A DNA stretch of 64,000 bases from Companilactobacillus alimentarius DSM 20249 (GCF_002849895.1 NZ_CP018867.1:310001-374000), one strand, 5' to 3'; numbered from the stretch's first letter, positions 29,564 through 39,542 are shown. Numbers and translations are program-made. The notes: generated from the sequence alone by a model not told the origin.

Positions 29564-31255
29564 TTAGATTGAAGTGCCAATTAACATTGGTAGGATAACC
29601 GTATTTCTTTCTGTACGTTTGTACAAGAATTCTTGTAATCCTTCAATGATAACTCGCTTTAAAACGGCCTCAGTAGGCTTAGTGTCTTCATCGTCAAAAG
29701 CGTTTTTAATCAGATGGAAGACACGTTTTTGTGCCTGATTGATCAATTCGCCTGACTCACGCATATAGACGAAACCACGTGAAAGAATATCAGGTCCAGC
29801 CAAAACGATATGTTTTTGATAGTCAATTGTTGCAACAACCACGACCATACCTTCTTCGGATAGAACTTGACGGTCATGAATAACAACATTACCAATGTCA
29901 CCGACACCCTTACCATCAACGTAAACGTCACCAGCAGGGAAGTGCCCAGCTACATGGGCGCTATCTTTAGTTAATGCTAAGACGTCACCATTTTCCAAAA
30001 GGAAAGAGTGATCTTGAGGCACGTCACATAGAGCAGCTAATTCAGTATGAATTTTTAACATTCGATACTCACCATGAATAGGCATAAAGAATTTTGGCTT
30101 CATTAAACGAAGCATTAATTCCTGTTCTTCTTGACCACCATGTCCAGAAGCATGAATATTGTTAACTTTACCATGAATAACTTCTGCACCAGCTTCAGAA
30201 AGTTGGTTGATTAGATGGTTAACACTGATTGTGTTACCAGGAATAGGGTTACTTGAGAAGATAACAGTATCGCCTGGCTGAATCGTAATTTGTCTATGAG
30301 TACCGTTGGCGATACGACTCAAAGCAGCTAATGGTTCACCTTGAGAACCAGTACATAGGATCAAAGTCTCATTAGCGGGTGTTTTGTTTAGAGCATGTGG
30401 ATCAATCAACATATCATCTGTGATATTTAAATAGCCTAACTCACGACCATTTTCGATTGCTTGTTCCATGCTTCGTCCAAAGACGGCAATTTTTCGACCT
30501 TGTTGGATAGCAGCATCGACTGCTTGGGAAATACGGTAAATATTTGAAGCGAAGGTAGCAAAGATAATTCTACCCTTAATAGTTTCAAATATTTGATGAA
30601 TAGTTAAACCAACTGAACGTTCAGACTTTGAAAAAGTAGGAATCTCAGCATTAGTACTATCTGATAGTAAGCAAAGAACACCTTTTTGTCCTAAGGCAGC
30701 CATTTTTTGAAGATTAGGTGAAGGTAATCCCGCAACTGGAGTCAAATCAAATTTGAAATCACCAGTTTCAACGATAATACCTTGAGGTGTGTGGACAGCA
30801 ATACCTAAGGTATCAGGAATTGAATGAGTTGTTCTAAAGAATGAAACGCTTGTCTTAGGGAATTTAATAACATCGTCTTCATGTAAGACGTGCATTTCAG
30901 TTGTACTTAATAGTCCATGTTCTTCCAATTTACCCTTGATCAGTGCACATGCCAATGGACCGGCGTAAACAGGGATATTTGGAAGTTGTTGAAGTAAATA
31001 AGGAATACCACCGATATGATCTTCGTGACCATGGGTGATAAACAATCCTTTGATTTTATCCTTATTTTCTACTAAGTAACTGTAGTCGGAAATGACATAG
31101 TCAATTCCTAAGAGTTCATCTTCAGGAAATTTGATTCCGGCATCAATGACGATCAATTCATCTTGATATTGAACTCCATACATATTTTTACCGATTTCGC
31201 CAAGGCCCCCGATGGCAAAAACGGCAACTTCATTATTTTTAACTTTAAATGACAT
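29564..31255 (-). CDS. rnjA: Ribonuclease J1
   Basis: RNase J1 is the 5'-3' exo- and endoribonuclease central to Gram-positive mRNA decay and rRNA maturation. The metallo-beta-lactamase motif HGHEDHIGG is intact, with [12 protein letters not shown], beta-CASP motifs and [12 protein letters not shown]. Its 563 residues are typical. It is 3 nt after rpoY, whose end supplies the GGAG ribosome site. A paralogue, rnjB, is at 50012. Confidence 0.96.
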   Translation of the reverse strand: MSFKVKNNEVAVFAIGGLGEIGKNMYGVQYQDELIVIDAGIKFPEDELLGIDYVISDYSYLVENKDKIKGLFITHGHEDHIGGIPYLLQQLPNIPVYAGPLACALIKGKLEEHGLLSTTEMHVLHEDDVIKFPKTSVSFFRTTHSIPDTLGIAVHTPQGIIVETGDFKFDLTPVAGLPSPNLQKMAALGQKGVLCLLSDSTNAEIPTFSKSERSVGLTIHQIFETIKGRIIFATFASNIYRISQAVDAAIQQGRKIAVFGRSMEQAIENGRELGYLNITDDMLIDPHALNKTPANETLILCTGSQGEPLAALSRIANGTHRQITIQPGDTVIFSSNPIPGNTISVNHLINQLSEAGAEVIHGKVNNIHASGHGGQEEQELMLRLMKPKFFMPIHGEYRMLKIHTELAALCDVPQDHSFLLENGDVLALTKDSAHVAGHFPAGDVYVDGKGVGDIGNVVIHDRQVLSEEGMVVVVATIDYQKHIVLAGPDILSRGFVYMRESGELINQAQKRVFHLIKNAFDDEDTKPTEAVLKRVIIEGLQEFLYKRTERNTVILPMLIGTSI

Positions 31256-31258
31256 TAA

Positions 31259-31471
31259 CTAAAACTCCGTCAATTTAAATTCAGGATTCTTTTTTTCATA
31301 CTCTAAGTGTTTTTCGTCGAGCTCCTGAATAAATTCAATGTTATAGTCAGTATTCTTTTCAACGGCTTCACGTACCGCAATACTTGATTCTGCATCCATG
31401 TAAAGTGAATGTGTGAATTCGCGACGGGGGTTATCTAGTTCGCTTGTTTGATATAAAACTTTATAAATCAA
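31259..31471 (-). CDS. rpoY: RNA polymerase epsilon subunit RpoY
   Basis: RpoY is a small accessory subunit of Firmicute RNA polymerase. From TTG 31471 the protein is 70 residues, beginning MIYKVLYQTS and containing the family pattern RREFTHSLYMDAES...YNIEFIQELDEKHLEYEK. AAAGGAG sits just upstream of the TTG on the minus strand. The longer frame back to 31546 adds 25 unconserved residues and ignores that ribosome site. The rpoY-rnjA pairing is conserved in Firmicutes. Confidence 0.93.
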   Translation of the reverse strand: MIYKVLYQTSELDNPRREFTHSLYMDAESSIAVREAVEKNTDYNIEFIQELDEKHLEYEKKNPEFKLTEF

Positions 31472-31564
31472 TATAAATTTCTCCTTTAATCGAATTAAAT
31501 GAAACAGGTCAGTTCCATTTGTCTTTTTTCTAGTCCATTTGCGCATTAATCAATAGATAGCACA

Positions 31565-31598
31565 ATTCTACCATATCTAATGAGGTAAGTATACTTAC
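31565..31598 (-). promoter_or_regulatory. rpoY-rnjA promoter with 14-bp palindrome
   Basis: On the minus strand an extended -10, TGgTAGAAT, covers 31573-31565. Where a -35 would be, there is instead a perfect palindrome GTAAGTATACTTAC (31585-31598), a candidate operator. The same TATGGTAGAAT core stands before rnjB. Confidence 0.55.
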
Positions 31599-31606
31599 AG
31601 CCTATA

Positions 31607-32167
31607 TTAAGAAATAACAACTGTACTTGGATCCAAGTCGAATGGTTCCTTTTTATTGATCTTGTCGTAATAAAGATGACCATTTAGATGATCGATCTCA
31701 TGTTGACAAACGATGGCTGGGTAGCCTTTGACACGTAGAGTCTGTGAGTTACCTTCGAAGTCATCATATTTGATAGTAATTCGATCTGCTCGTGGAACGA
31801 ATCCAGGAACATCTTTATCAACAGATAAACAGCCTTCGCCTTCAGAAAGAGCAGCTCTTTGAACAGAGTTTCTAATAATAACTGGATTGATCAAAGTGAT
31901 TTTTAATAATGGCTTGTCAGGATCTTCTTCATTTGGTACTAGAACTGAGGCCATCATTTCCGAGACACCTACTTGTGGAGCGGCTAAGCCAACACCAGCA
32001 CGTAATTGATGCTTTTCAGCATAATCTTCATCTTGACTCTTAACCAAGTATTCCATCATATTTGCGGCTAAGTTTTTATCTTCATCACTCAATGGGAATT
32101 TAACGTCTTTTGCGACTTTTCTTAAAACGGGATCGCCATCACGGACGATATCTTTCATAAAATACAT
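31607..32167 (-). CDS. def: Peptide deformylase
   Basis: Def removes the N-formyl group from nascent proteins using a bound metal. All three active-site motifs are visible: [18 protein letters not shown] and QHEIDHLNG. At 186 residues it is the long, Gram-positive (type II) form. GGAGG lies 5 nt before the ATG at 32167. A TATAAT stands on the minus strand at 32219-32214, without a clear -35. Confidence 0.96.
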   Translation of the reverse strand: MYFMKDIVRDGDPVLRKVAKDVKFPLSDEDKNLAANMMEYLVKSQDEDYAEKHQLRAGVGLAAPQVGVSEMMASVLVPNEEDPDKPLLKITLINPVIIRNSVQRAALSEGEGCLSVDKDVPGFVPRADRITIKYDDFEGNSQTLRVKGYPAIVCQHEIDHLNGHLYYDKINKKEPFDLDPSTVVIS

Positions 32168-32274
32168 AGTTTCCTCCGAATGTTTAATTGTATATAAATA
32201 CTTCAGTATATCTATTATAGATTATTTTTCATTAAAAATAGGCAGAATTGAAAAAAAACATTCATCGGATATAT

Positions 32275-32331
32275 AGAAAACGATTTCAGATGACACTATC
32301 TTTGTTAAAGGAAGTATCAGCATGATAAAAT
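32275..32331 (+). promoter_or_regulatory. Promoter with upstream cre-like site for the D-2-hydroxyacid dehydrogenase
   Basis: TTGTTA (32302-32307) and TAAAAT (32326-32331) are 18 nt apart, with a TGa extension before the -10. AGAAAACGATTTCA (32275-32288) matches the CcpA consensus TGWAANCGNTNWCA at 13 of 14 positions. It is centred near -57, the position used for activation. Confidence 0.6.
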
Positions 32332-32391
32332 ATCATTGTATGTTATCGGTTTCAGACCAATACATAAATAATGCTACTGGAGGCTTTTTAT

Positions 32392-33390
32392 ATGAAGTTA
32401 ATTGATTTTGGTGTCAGACATGACGAGAAGAAATATATTCAAGAGTGGTCAAAGGACAATAATATAGAAGTAAAAATTGTTTCAGAATTATTGACTCCTG
32501 AAACTGTTCAGCTGGCAAAAGGATACGATGGAATTGTTGCCTATCAACAACTTCCATATGAAGAAAAGATTTTTGACACAATGAATGAATTTGGAATTAA
32601 TGTACTTTCATTGAGAAATGTGGGTGTAGACAATGTGCCAATAGAAGCATTGAAAAAGAACAATATTCGCTTAACTAATGTTCCTAGTTATTCACCAGAA
32701 GCAATCGCTGAATATTCTGTAACCGGATTAATGGCTTTGTTAAGAAATATGAAACATATGATCAGAAAAGTTGATGCTCATAATTTCCAATGGGCTCCAG
32801 ATATTGGGCGTGAATTAAATGAATTGACAGTCGGTGTTGCAGGTACTGGTAGAATTGGTCGCGCTGCTATAAAAATCTACCAAGGATTCGGTGCCAAAGT
32901 TATTGCATATGATAAATTTCACAATCCTAAATTAGAAAAAGCGGGATTATATGTCGATGACTTAGATACCTTATTAAAAGAATCAGATGTTGTTACATTA
33001 CACATTCCAAGCCTTGGTAAGGGTCATACTTTGATTAATCGCAAGAGTATTTCCGAAATGAAAGATAATGCAATTGTCGTTAATACTGCTAGAGGAGATT
33101 TGATTAATACGTCAGATCTTTACGATGCGGTTGCTTCAGGAAAGCTTTATGGTGCTGTGATGGATGTCTATGAAAATGAGGTTGGAATCTTTAATTCCGA
33201 TCTAAGCGATCAAGAATTCACAGATAAGTTGCTCGAAAAAGTGATCAAAAGTCCGAGATTTATTCTGACGCCACACATTGCTTTTTATACAACTAAAGCA
33301 GTTAAGAACATGGCAACAGTTTCATTAAATTCGATGGTCTCAGAATTGCAAACTGGGACTTCAGAAAATGAAATAAAGTTCGATAAATAG
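32392..33390 (+). CDS. D-2-hydroxyacid dehydrogenase (D-lactate dehydrogenase-like)
   Basis: This NAD-dependent enzyme interconverts 2-oxoacids and D-2-hydroxyacids, probably pyruvate and D-lactate. The Rossmann motif GVAGTGRIGRAA is at about residues 148-159. The catalytic Arg is in NTARGDLI, a Glu in DVYENE, and the His in TPHIAFYTTKAV. The last motif fits both D-LDH and D-hydroxyisocaproate dehydrogenases, so the substrate is not certain. ATG 32392 follows GGAGG; the upstream ATG at 32371 has no ribosome site. It directly precedes the pdh operon, which competes for pyruvate. Confidence 0.87.
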   Translation: MKLIDFGVRHDEKKYIQEWSKDNNIEVKIVSELLTPETVQLAKGYDGIVAYQQLPYEEKIFDTMNEFGINVLSLRNVGVDNVPIEALKKNNIRLTNVPSYSPEAIAEYSVTGLMALLRNMKHMIRKVDAHNFQWAPDIGRELNELTVGVAGTGRIGRAAIKIYQGFGAKVIAYDKFHNPKLEKAGLYVDDLDTLLKESDVVTLHIPSLGKGHTLINRKSISEMKDNAIVVNTARGDLINTSDLYDAVASGKLYGAVMDVYENEVGIFNSDLSDQEFTDKLLEKVIKSPRFILTPHIAFYTTKAVKNMATVSLNSMVSELQTGTSENEIKFDK

Positions 33391-33445
33391 TGACTATTTT
33401 CACAAATAGTTTCAAAAAAATATGCTGAAAGAAAGCCTAAACTGC

Positions 33446-33496
33446 TTGTTTTTTGAGCGATCAATGTTAAACTGAAAATATATGAAAGCCCTTACA
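33446..33496 (+). promoter_or_regulatory. pdhA promoter with overlapping downstream cre-like site
   Basis: TTGTTT (33446-33451) is 16 nt from TAAACT (33468-33473), which has a TGt extension. TGAAAGCCCTTACA (33483-33496) matches the CcpA consensus at 13 of 14 positions; the central CG is CC. It lies just after the likely transcription start, a repression position. The leader also folds AAAGC/CCTT with AAGG/GCTTT. Confidence 0.5.
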
Positions 33497-33536
33497 GATT
33501 CACAAGGGATAAGCTTTTATGAAAGGACTGTGGAGA

Positions 33537-34640
33537 ATGGCAAATAAACCAATTGTTGATTTTGAAGCGATTAAAAATAATTTATCCAATGTTTCAAAAC
33601 CTATTCAAGTATTGAATGAGAATGCTGAAGTAACTGATCAAGATATTTTTGATTCATTTTCAGATGATGATTTAGTTGAGTTTATGAAAAAGATGGTATG
33701 GGAGCGTGCATTGCATGAACAGACAATGAACTTTTCACGTCAAGGTCGTATGGGATTTTATGCTCCGACCGAAGGTGAAGAGGCTTCCGAAATGGGGACT
33801 GTCTTAGCAATGAAGAAGAATGATTACCTTCTTCCTGCTTACCGTGATGTACCTCAATTGATTCAACACGGTGCCACCATAACTGAAGCATATCTTTGGT
33901 CACGTGGTCATGTCTTAGGAAATAAATTTAAGGCTCGTTCAATGATGCCACAAATTATCATTGGTGCTGCATATGATGAGGCCGCCGGTGTTGGTTTGGG
34001 AATCAAGAAGAACGGTGAAAAGGATGCACTTGCTTTCACATATACTGGTGATGGTGGTACTTCTCAAGGTGATAGTTATGAAGGAATGAACTTCGCTGGT
34101 GCCTTTAAGGCTCCCGTATTGTTCATCGTTCAAAACAATGGCTTTGCTATTTCAACGCCACGTGCCAAACAAACCGCTGCTCCAACCTTGGCACAAAAGG
34201 CTGTTGCTTCTGGTATTCCAAGTGTTCAAGTTGATGGAATGGATATTCTAGCTTGTTACGCCGTTGCCAAAGCTGCCCGTGATTATATTGTTGCTGGTAA
34301 TGGTCCGGTAATGATTGAGACATTGACATATCGTTATGGTGCTCACTCAAGTGCTGGTGATGATCCTAAACGTTACAGAACAAAAGCTGAAGAGCAACCA
34401 TGGTTTGATAAAGATCCATTGATTCGTTTAAGAAAAATTTTGGAAGATAAGAAACTTTGGTCAGAAGATCAAGAAGATAAGTTGGTTGATGAATATAAAG
34501 CTTCATTTAAGGAAGCAATCAAGGAAGCCGATTCAGCTCCCGAAGATAAGGTTTCAGATATGTTGAAACGTACATTTGAAATTCCAACTCCAGAAATGAA
34601 AAAAGAAATCGCTAAATTTGAAGCAAAGGAGTCGAAGTAA
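33537..34640 (+). CDS. pdhA: Pyruvate dehydrogenase E1 component, alpha subunit
   Basis: PdhA is the thiamine-diphosphate-dependent E1 alpha of the pyruvate dehydrogenase complex. [16 protein letters not shown] and the ThDP-binding stretch [19 protein letters not shown]...NNGFAIS are clear. ATG 33537 gives 367 residues and follows AAAGGACTGTGGAG; an in-frame ATG at 33519 lies inside that ribosome-site region. It is first of four adjacent genes pdhABCD. Confidence 0.96.
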   Translation: MANKPIVDFEAIKNNLSNVSKPIQVLNENAEVTDQDIFDSFSDDDLVEFMKKMVWERALHEQTMNFSRQGRMGFYAPTEGEEASEMGTVLAMKKNDYLLPAYRDVPQLIQHGATITEAYLWSRGHVLGNKFKARSMMPQIIIGAAYDEAAGVGLGIKKNGEKDALAFTYTGDGGTSQGDSYEGMNFAGAFKAPVLFIVQNNGFAISTPRAKQTAAPTLAQKAVASGIPSVQVDGMDILACYAVAKAARDYIVAGNGPVMIETLTYRYGAHSSAGDDPKRYRTKAEEQPWFDKDPLIRLRKILEDKKLWSEDQEDKLVDEYKASFKEAIKEADSAPEDKVSDMLKRTFEIPTPEMKKEIAKFEAKESK

Positions 34641-34642
34641 AA

Positions 34643-35620
34643 ATGGCTAAGAAAACTTATATTCAAGCAATTACCGACGCCTTAGACATCGTTCTTGAAG
34701 ATGATCCAAAAACTTTGATCTTTGGTGAAGATGTTGGTAAAAATGGTGGTGTTTTCAGAACCACACAAGGACTTCAAGAAAAATATGGTGAAGATCGTGT
34801 TTTCGATACACCATTGGCTGAATCAGGTATTTTAGGATTGGCAACTGGCTTAGGTTTAACTGGTTGGCGTCCAATTCCCGAAATTCAATTCATGGGCTTC
34901 TCTTTTGAAGCAATTGATCAAATTGCTGGACAAGAGGCAAGAATGCGCTTTCGTTTTGATGGTACTAAGACCGCTCCAGTTACAATCAGAACTCCTTATG
35001 GTGGTGGTACTCATACTGCCGAAATGCATGCTGATAATTTGGAGAACTTCTTTACAGGGGTTCCTGGATTACGTGTCGTTATGCCAAGTAATCCATATGA
35101 TGCTAAAGGACTTTTAATTTCGTCAGTTGAAAATAATGATCCTGTTATGTTCTTGGAAAATTTGAAGTTGTATCGTTCGATGAAGGATGATATTCCTGAC
35201 GGCAAGTACACAGTACCTTTGGATAAAGCTAAGGTTGCTCGTGAAGGAAATGACATTACAATCGTAGCTTATGGAGCTGAAGTAAACGAAGCTTTGAAAG
35301 TTGCTGATAGTTTAGCAGAGAAGAATATTTCTGTAGAAGTCATTGACCTTAGAACTGTTTCACCAATCGATAGCGAAACGATTTTTAAATCTATTGAAAA
35401 AACTCACAAGGTTGTCATTGTCCAAGAAGCACAAAAGATGGCAGGTGTTGGTGCCCAAGTTGCATCAGCAATTGCTGAAGATGCGGTTCTTTCTCTTGAT
35501 GCACCAATTGGTAGAGTAGCTGCTCCAAATAGTGTCTATCCATTTGCTTTAGGTGAAGACATCTGGATTCCACGCGCAAAAGAAATTGAAGAAAAAGTAA
35601 ATGAAATACTCAACTACTAA
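34643..35620 (+). CDS. pdhB: Pyruvate dehydrogenase E1 component, beta subunit
   Basis: PdhB is the E1 beta subunit, completing the ThDP site with PdhA. The sequence has [41 protein letters not shown] and the C-terminal [17 protein letters not shown] pattern of the family. Its 325 residues are normal. It starts 2 nt after the pdhA stop, with AAGGAG in the end of pdhA. Confidence 0.97.
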   Translation: MAKKTYIQAITDALDIVLEDDPKTLIFGEDVGKNGGVFRTTQGLQEKYGEDRVFDTPLAESGILGLATGLGLTGWRPIPEIQFMGFSFEAIDQIAGQEARMRFRFDGTKTAPVTIRTPYGGGTHTAEMHADNLENFFTGVPGLRVVMPSNPYDAKGLLISSVENNDPVMFLENLKLYRSMKDDIPDGKYTVPLDKAKVAREGNDITIVAYGAEVNEALKVADSLAEKNISVEVIDLRTVSPIDSETIFKSIEKTHKVVIVQEAQKMAGVGAQVASAIAEDAVLSLDAPIGRVAAPNSVYPFALGEDIWIPRAKEIEEKVNEILNY

Positions 35621-35645
35621 TTAATCGAAGGAAGGAAATCCGACT

Positions 35646-36926
35646 ATGGCTTACAAATTTAAATTACCAGAACTAGGCGAAGGGATGGCCGAAGGTGAAA
35701 TTTCCAGCTGGCTAGTCAAAGAAGGAGATTCTGTTAAAGAAGATGACTCTTTAGTAGAAATCCAAAATGATAAATCAGTTGAAGAATTACCTTCACCAGT
35801 TTCTGGTACTATTAAACAAATTGTTGCTAAGGAAGGGGAAACTGTTGAAGTTGGTGACACATTGATTGTCATTGATGATGGTTCTCCTGATACAGGTGAT
35901 GATGAGCCTGCTAAAGCAGATGATAAAAAAGAGGAAGCTCCAGAAAAAGATGAGAAATCTGCTTCTGAACCTGCTAAAGAAACGGCAACTGCTACGGGTT
36001 CAGCCGATACAAATTATTTGGCTATGCCATCAGTTCGTCAGTATGCTCGTGATAAGGGCGTTGATCTTTCAAAAGTAACTCCTAGTGGTAAACATGGCCA
36101 AATCACAAAAGCAGATGTTGACTCATTTGATAGTTCAGCTGCACCAAAGAGTAGTGCTGATTCTGCCACTGCCCCAGCTGCTGCACCAAATAAAGTTACT
36201 CCATATGTCTCTGCTACACCAGAACTTGAAACACGTGAAAAGATGTCTATGACTAGAAAAGCCATTGCTAAAGCAATGCTCAATAGTAAACGCACCGCAC
36301 CACATGTAACGAGTTTTGATGACGTTGAAGTAAGCGCTTTGATGGCTAACCGTAAGAAGTATAAGGCAATTGCTGCTGATAAGGATATTCATTTGACATT
36401 CTTACCATACATTGCCAAGGCTTTGGTTGCCGTATTGAAGGCTTATCCAGAATTGAATGCTTCAATTGATGATTCAACCGACGAAATCGTTTATAAACAC
36501 TATTACAATATTGGTATTGCAACAAATACTGAACATGGACTATATGTTCCTAATGTTAAAAATGTTGATTCCAAGGGTATGTTTGAAATCGCCAAAGAAA
36601 TCACTGAAAATTCACAGGCTGCTTATGACAATAAATTGAGTCACGACAAGATGTCTGGTGGTTCAATCACTATCAGTAATGTTGGTTCAATTGGTGGTGG
36701 CTGGTTCACTCCAGTTATCAATTATCCAGAAGTTGCTATTCTTGGTGTTGGTAAAATTGCTAAAGAGCCATATGTTGATGATGACGGCAATATCCAAGTT
36801 GGTAAGATGCTTAAATTGTCATTAAGTTACGATCATAGATTGATTGATGGTGCCTTGGCACAAAATGCCTTGAACCTCTTGAAGAAGTTGTTGCACGATC
36901 CAGATATGTTATTAATGGAGGGCTAG
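35646..36926 (+). CDS. pdhC: Pyruvate dehydrogenase E2 (dihydrolipoamide acetyltransferase)
   Basis: This is the core acetyltransferase. One lipoyl domain (residues 1-77) carries the lipoyl lysine in QNDKSVEE. An acidic Glu/Lys/Ala linker follows, then a peripheral-subunit-binding domain (MPSVRQYARDKGVDLSKVTPSG...ITKADV). A second Ala/Ser/Pro linker leads to the catalytic domain ending in SYDHRLIDGA. The length is 426 residues. One lipoyl domain is usual for Gram-positive E2 of this size. Confidence 0.96.
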   Translation: MAYKFKLPELGEGMAEGEISSWLVKEGDSVKEDDSLVEIQNDKSVEELPSPVSGTIKQIVAKEGETVEVGDTLIVIDDGSPDTGDDEPAKADDKKEEAPEKDEKSASEPAKETATATGSADTNYLAMPSVRQYARDKGVDLSKVTPSGKHGQITKADVDSFDSSAAPKSSADSATAPAAAPNKVTPYVSATPELETREKMSMTRKAIAKAMLNSKRTAPHVTSFDDVEVSALMANRKKYKAIAADKDIHLTFLPYIAKALVAVLKAYPELNASIDDSTDEIVYKHYYNIGIATNTEHGLYVPNVKNVDSKGMFEIAKEITENSQAAYDNKLSHDKMSGGSITISNVGSIGGGWFTPVINYPEVAILGVGKIAKEPYVDDDGNIQVGKMLKLSLSYDHRLIDGALAQNALNLLKKLLHDPDMLLMEG

Positions 36927-36932
36927 ATTAAC

Positions 36933-38360
36933 ATGGCAGATGATGTTATAGAAAAAGATACCGTTATTATTGGATCCGGACCTGGTGGCTACGTTGCAGC
37001 AATCAGAGCCTCAGAACTCGGACAAAGCGTTACTATTATTGAGAAATCAGATACAGTCGGTGGAGTTTGTTTAAATGTTGGTTGTGTACCATCAAAGGCT
37101 TTAATCACAGCTGGTCACAGACTTCAACAAGCTAAAAACTCACAGACATATGGAATTACAACAAGTGATGCCAAGATTGATTTTACCAAGACACAAGCTT
37201 GGAAAGATCAAAAAGTCGTTAGTAGAATGACTAGTGGTGTTCAAATGCTTTTGAAGAAACATCACGTTGAACTCATTAATGGTGAAGCATACTTGGATAG
37301 CGATACACAATTACGTATCATGCCAAGTGGCGAGAGACAATTTATGGATAATGGTGGCGGTCAAACAATCAAATTTAAACATTTGATTTTGGCTACTGGT
37401 AGTCGTCCAATCGAAATCAGAGGTTTCAAGTTTGCTGATCGAGTAATTGATTCAACTGGTGGTTTGAACTTAAAAGAAATTCCTAAGGAATTCATTATTA
37501 TCGGAGGAGGTTACGTTGGAACTGAATTAGCTGGCGCATATGCTGATTTAGGTTCACACGTTACTATCTTGGAAGGATCGCCTAATATCATTCCAAACTT
37601 TGAAAAAGATATGGTTTCAATCGTTAAGAAGAACCTTGAGAAAAAAGGCGTTACAATTATTACTAATGCTATGGCTAAGAGTAGCGAAAACAAAGGCGAT
37701 AGCGTTGATGTAACTTATGAGGTTGATGGCAAACCAACAACTATCAGTGCTGATTATTGTATGGTAACCGTTGGTCGTCGTCCTAATACTGATAATTTCG
37801 GACTCGAAATGACAAATGTGAAATTATCTGACAAAGGCTTAGTTGAAGTCGATGAACAAGGTAAGACCTCAGTAGATAATATTTACGCAATTGGTGATAT
37901 TACTAAGGGCCCAGCTTTAGCTCATAAGGCATTCTTTGAGGCTAAGACAGTTGCTGGAGCAATTTCTGGTAAACATACAGCCAATGATTATATCGGCGTT
38001 CCTGCCGTTTGTTTCACTGATCCTGAATTAGCTAGTGTTGGTTTAACAGAAGCTGACGCTAAAGATAAAGGAATCGAAGTCAAAACAGCTAAGTTTCCAT
38101 TTGCTGGTAATGCTCGTGCTGTCTCTTTGGATGCCGCTGAGGGATTTGTCAAGTTGATTGCACAAAAAGACACTGGAACATTACTAGGTGGACAAATTGT
38201 TGGACCTGGTGCCAGTGACTTGATCTCTGAATTAAGTGTAGCAATCAATTGTCAACTTAATGCAGAAGATATTGCCTTGACAATTCACCCACATCCAACG
38301 TTAGGTGAACCAATTCAAGAAGCTGCGGATATTTTAATTGGTTACCCAACTCATATTTAG
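36933..38360 (+). CDS. pdhD: Dihydrolipoamide dehydrogenase (E3)
   Basis: PdhD is the FAD flavoprotein that reoxidises dihydrolipoamide with NAD. The FAD motif GSGPGGYVAAIRA is near the N-terminus. The redox disulfide is in GGVCLNVGCVPSK. The NAD motif is IIGGGYVGTELA, and the catalytic His-Glu pair is in HPHPTLGE. The length is 475 residues. It is last in the pdh operon, 6 nt after pdhC. Confidence 0.97.
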   Translation: MADDVIEKDTVIIGSGPGGYVAAIRASELGQSVTIIEKSDTVGGVCLNVGCVPSKALITAGHRLQQAKNSQTYGITTSDAKIDFTKTQAWKDQKVVSRMTSGVQMLLKKHHVELINGEAYLDSDTQLRIMPSGERQFMDNGGGQTIKFKHLILATGSRPIEIRGFKFADRVIDSTGGLNLKEIPKEFIIIGGGYVGTELAGAYADLGSHVTILEGSPNIIPNFEKDMVSIVKKNLEKKGVTIITNAMAKSSENKGDSVDVTYEVDGKPTTISADYCMVTVGRRPNTDNFGLEMTNVKLSDKGLVEVDEQGKTSVDNIYAIGDITKGPALAHKAFFEAKTVAGAISGKHTANDYIGVPAVCFTDPELASVGLTEADAKDKGIEVKTAKFPFAGNARAVSLDAAEGFVKLIAQKDTGTLLGGQIVGPGASDLISELSVAINCQLNAEDIALTIHPHPTLGEPIQEAADILIGYPTHI

Positions 38361-38379
38361 AATTTAAACGTTTAGAAAC

Positions 38380-38453
38380 CGAAAAAAAGTTTTTTCGTAT
38401 ACTAAATTAGTAAAAATCAATCGAAAAGCGATGCAATTGTATCGCTTTTTTTG
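38380..38453 (+). terminator. pdhD terminator region
   Basis: AAAAGCGAT (38424-38432) pairs with ATCGCTTTT (38441-38449) before a T run, a clear terminator. Just upstream are an inverted repeat of CGAAAAAA and TTTTTTCG (38380-38397) and the palindrome TACTAAATTAGTA (38400-38412), of unknown role. Confidence 0.75.
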
Positions 38454-38483
38454 TATAGTAGAGTAAAAATGGAGGGGTAATTG

Positions 38484-38777
38484 ATGCAAGATAACTACAG
38501 CTATCCACTTGATACCGATTGGACCAAAGAAGATATGGTCAAAGTGGTCTCCTTATACAATGCGGTCGAGAAAGCTTATGAATCCAGTATTAAAAGTGAT
38601 GAGTTCTTACAAAAGTACCGTGCATTTCAAGAAGTTGTTCCAATGAAAATGGAGCAAAAAAGATTGGATAAAGAATTTGAATTGCAGTCTGGTTATTCTA
38701 TCTACCAGGTTTTTAAAAAATGTCGAACAATGAAAAATGGTGAGAAGGTCAGAATCCACAATGAGAGAAGACAGTAA
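38484..38777 (+). CDS. UPF0223-family protein
   Basis: This 97-residue cytoplasmic protein of unknown function is recognisable as the UPF0223 family: YPLDTDWTKEDMVKVVSLYNAVEKAYE at the N-terminus, then KYRAFQEVVPMKMEQKRLDKEFE and GYSIYQVFKK. ATG 38484 follows GGAGGGG with good spacing; the TTG one codon upstream is not needed. It overlaps the next gene by 17 nt, as is common for this pair. Confidence 0.85.
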   Translation: MQDNYSYPLDTDWTKEDMVKVVSLYNAVEKAYESSIKSDEFLQKYRAFQEVVPMKMEQKRLDKEFELQSGYSIYQVFKKCRTMKNGEKVRIHNERRQ

Positions 38778-39540
38778 AGAAATAGATGCTTTTTTAGTTA
38801 GCTTGTTGAGAACCGTCGGTGAAAGTTTGCGTGGAGATTCAATTAAGAAAAAGTCTGTCGGTACTAAAAAGAATCGAAATGACTTAGTAACTAATTTTGA
38901 TAAAAAAACTGAAAAATTTATTAATAGTGAAATAAAGAAAAATTATCCACAAGCAACAATTGTAAGTGAAGAAGGCTATGGCGATAAGGTTCAAGATATG
39001 TCAGGCTTAGTTTTCTTTGTTGATCCGATTGACGGTACCATGAATTTTGTTAAGCGTCGAGATGATTTTGCATCAATGATTGGCGCTTACATTGACGGTA
39101 AACCATTAATTGGTGCTATTATTAACGTTATGGATAATGAAATTTATCACGGTGGTAAAGAGATTGGACTATTTATTAACGATAAAAAAATAGATAATCC
39201 AAAAGATCTATCGTTGATAGAAGGGCTAGTAGATGTTTCTGCTCCGATGGCTTTGGCAAATAAATTTAATGTTCAAAGTGTCATCAAGAAAAGCAGTGGC
39301 TTTAGGGTTTATGGCAGTGCCGGAATAATTTTTGGGCATTTGCTGACTGGAAAAGAAGTCATGTATATGTCATACTTAGCTCCTTGGGATTTAGCCGCTG
39401 GACGTGTTATGTGTGAGGCTGCAGGGATGAGCATCGTAAGTATTGACGATAGCCCAATAAATATGTTAGAATCACAAGTCGTAATAGTTGGTACTCAGAA
39501 AGTAGTTTCTGAAGCACTGAAGACACTTAAAACGCGTTAG
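38761..39540 (+). CDS. Inositol monophosphatase family protein
   Basis: This 259-residue Mg-dependent sugar-phosphatase-fold protein is related to SuhB. The metal-binding motifs are visible: VSEEGYGD (motif 1 region), DPIDGTMNF (the DPxDGT signature) and APWDLAAGRVMCEAAG near the C-terminus. The substrate is unknown; inositol phosphate or another phosphomonoester is possible. ATG 38761 is preferred over the in-frame ATG at 38737 because GAGAAGGT precedes it and the extra residues are unconserved. Confidence 0.88.
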   Translation: MREDSKEIDAFLVSLLRTVGESLRGDSIKKKSVGTKKNRNDLVTNFDKKTEKFINSEIKKNYPQATIVSEEGYGDKVQDMSGLVFFVDPIDGTMNFVKRRDDFASMIGAYIDGKPLIGAIINVMDNEIYHGGKEIGLFINDKKIDNPKDLSLIEGLVDVSAPMALANKFNVQSVIKKSSGFRVYGSAGIIFGHLLTGKEVMYMSYLAPWDLAAGRVMCEAAGMSIVSIDDSPINMLESQVVIVGTQKVVSEALKTLKTR

Positions 39541-39542
39541 TG

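Noticed and set aside
33391..33416. Hairpin-like AAATAG/CTATTT repeats after the D-hydroxyacid dehydrogenase
   Set aside because: The stem is short and A/T only, and no T run follows, so I do not call it a terminator.
36038..36392. Overlapping minus-strand frames opposite pdhC
   Set aside because: They cover the Ala/Ser/Pro linker and catalytic region of E2 and contain no plausible protein features.
38363..38378. cre-like TTTAAACGTTTAGA after pdhD
   Set aside because: It matches only 12 of 14 positions, including loss of the conserved G and C, and is not placed at a convincing promoter.
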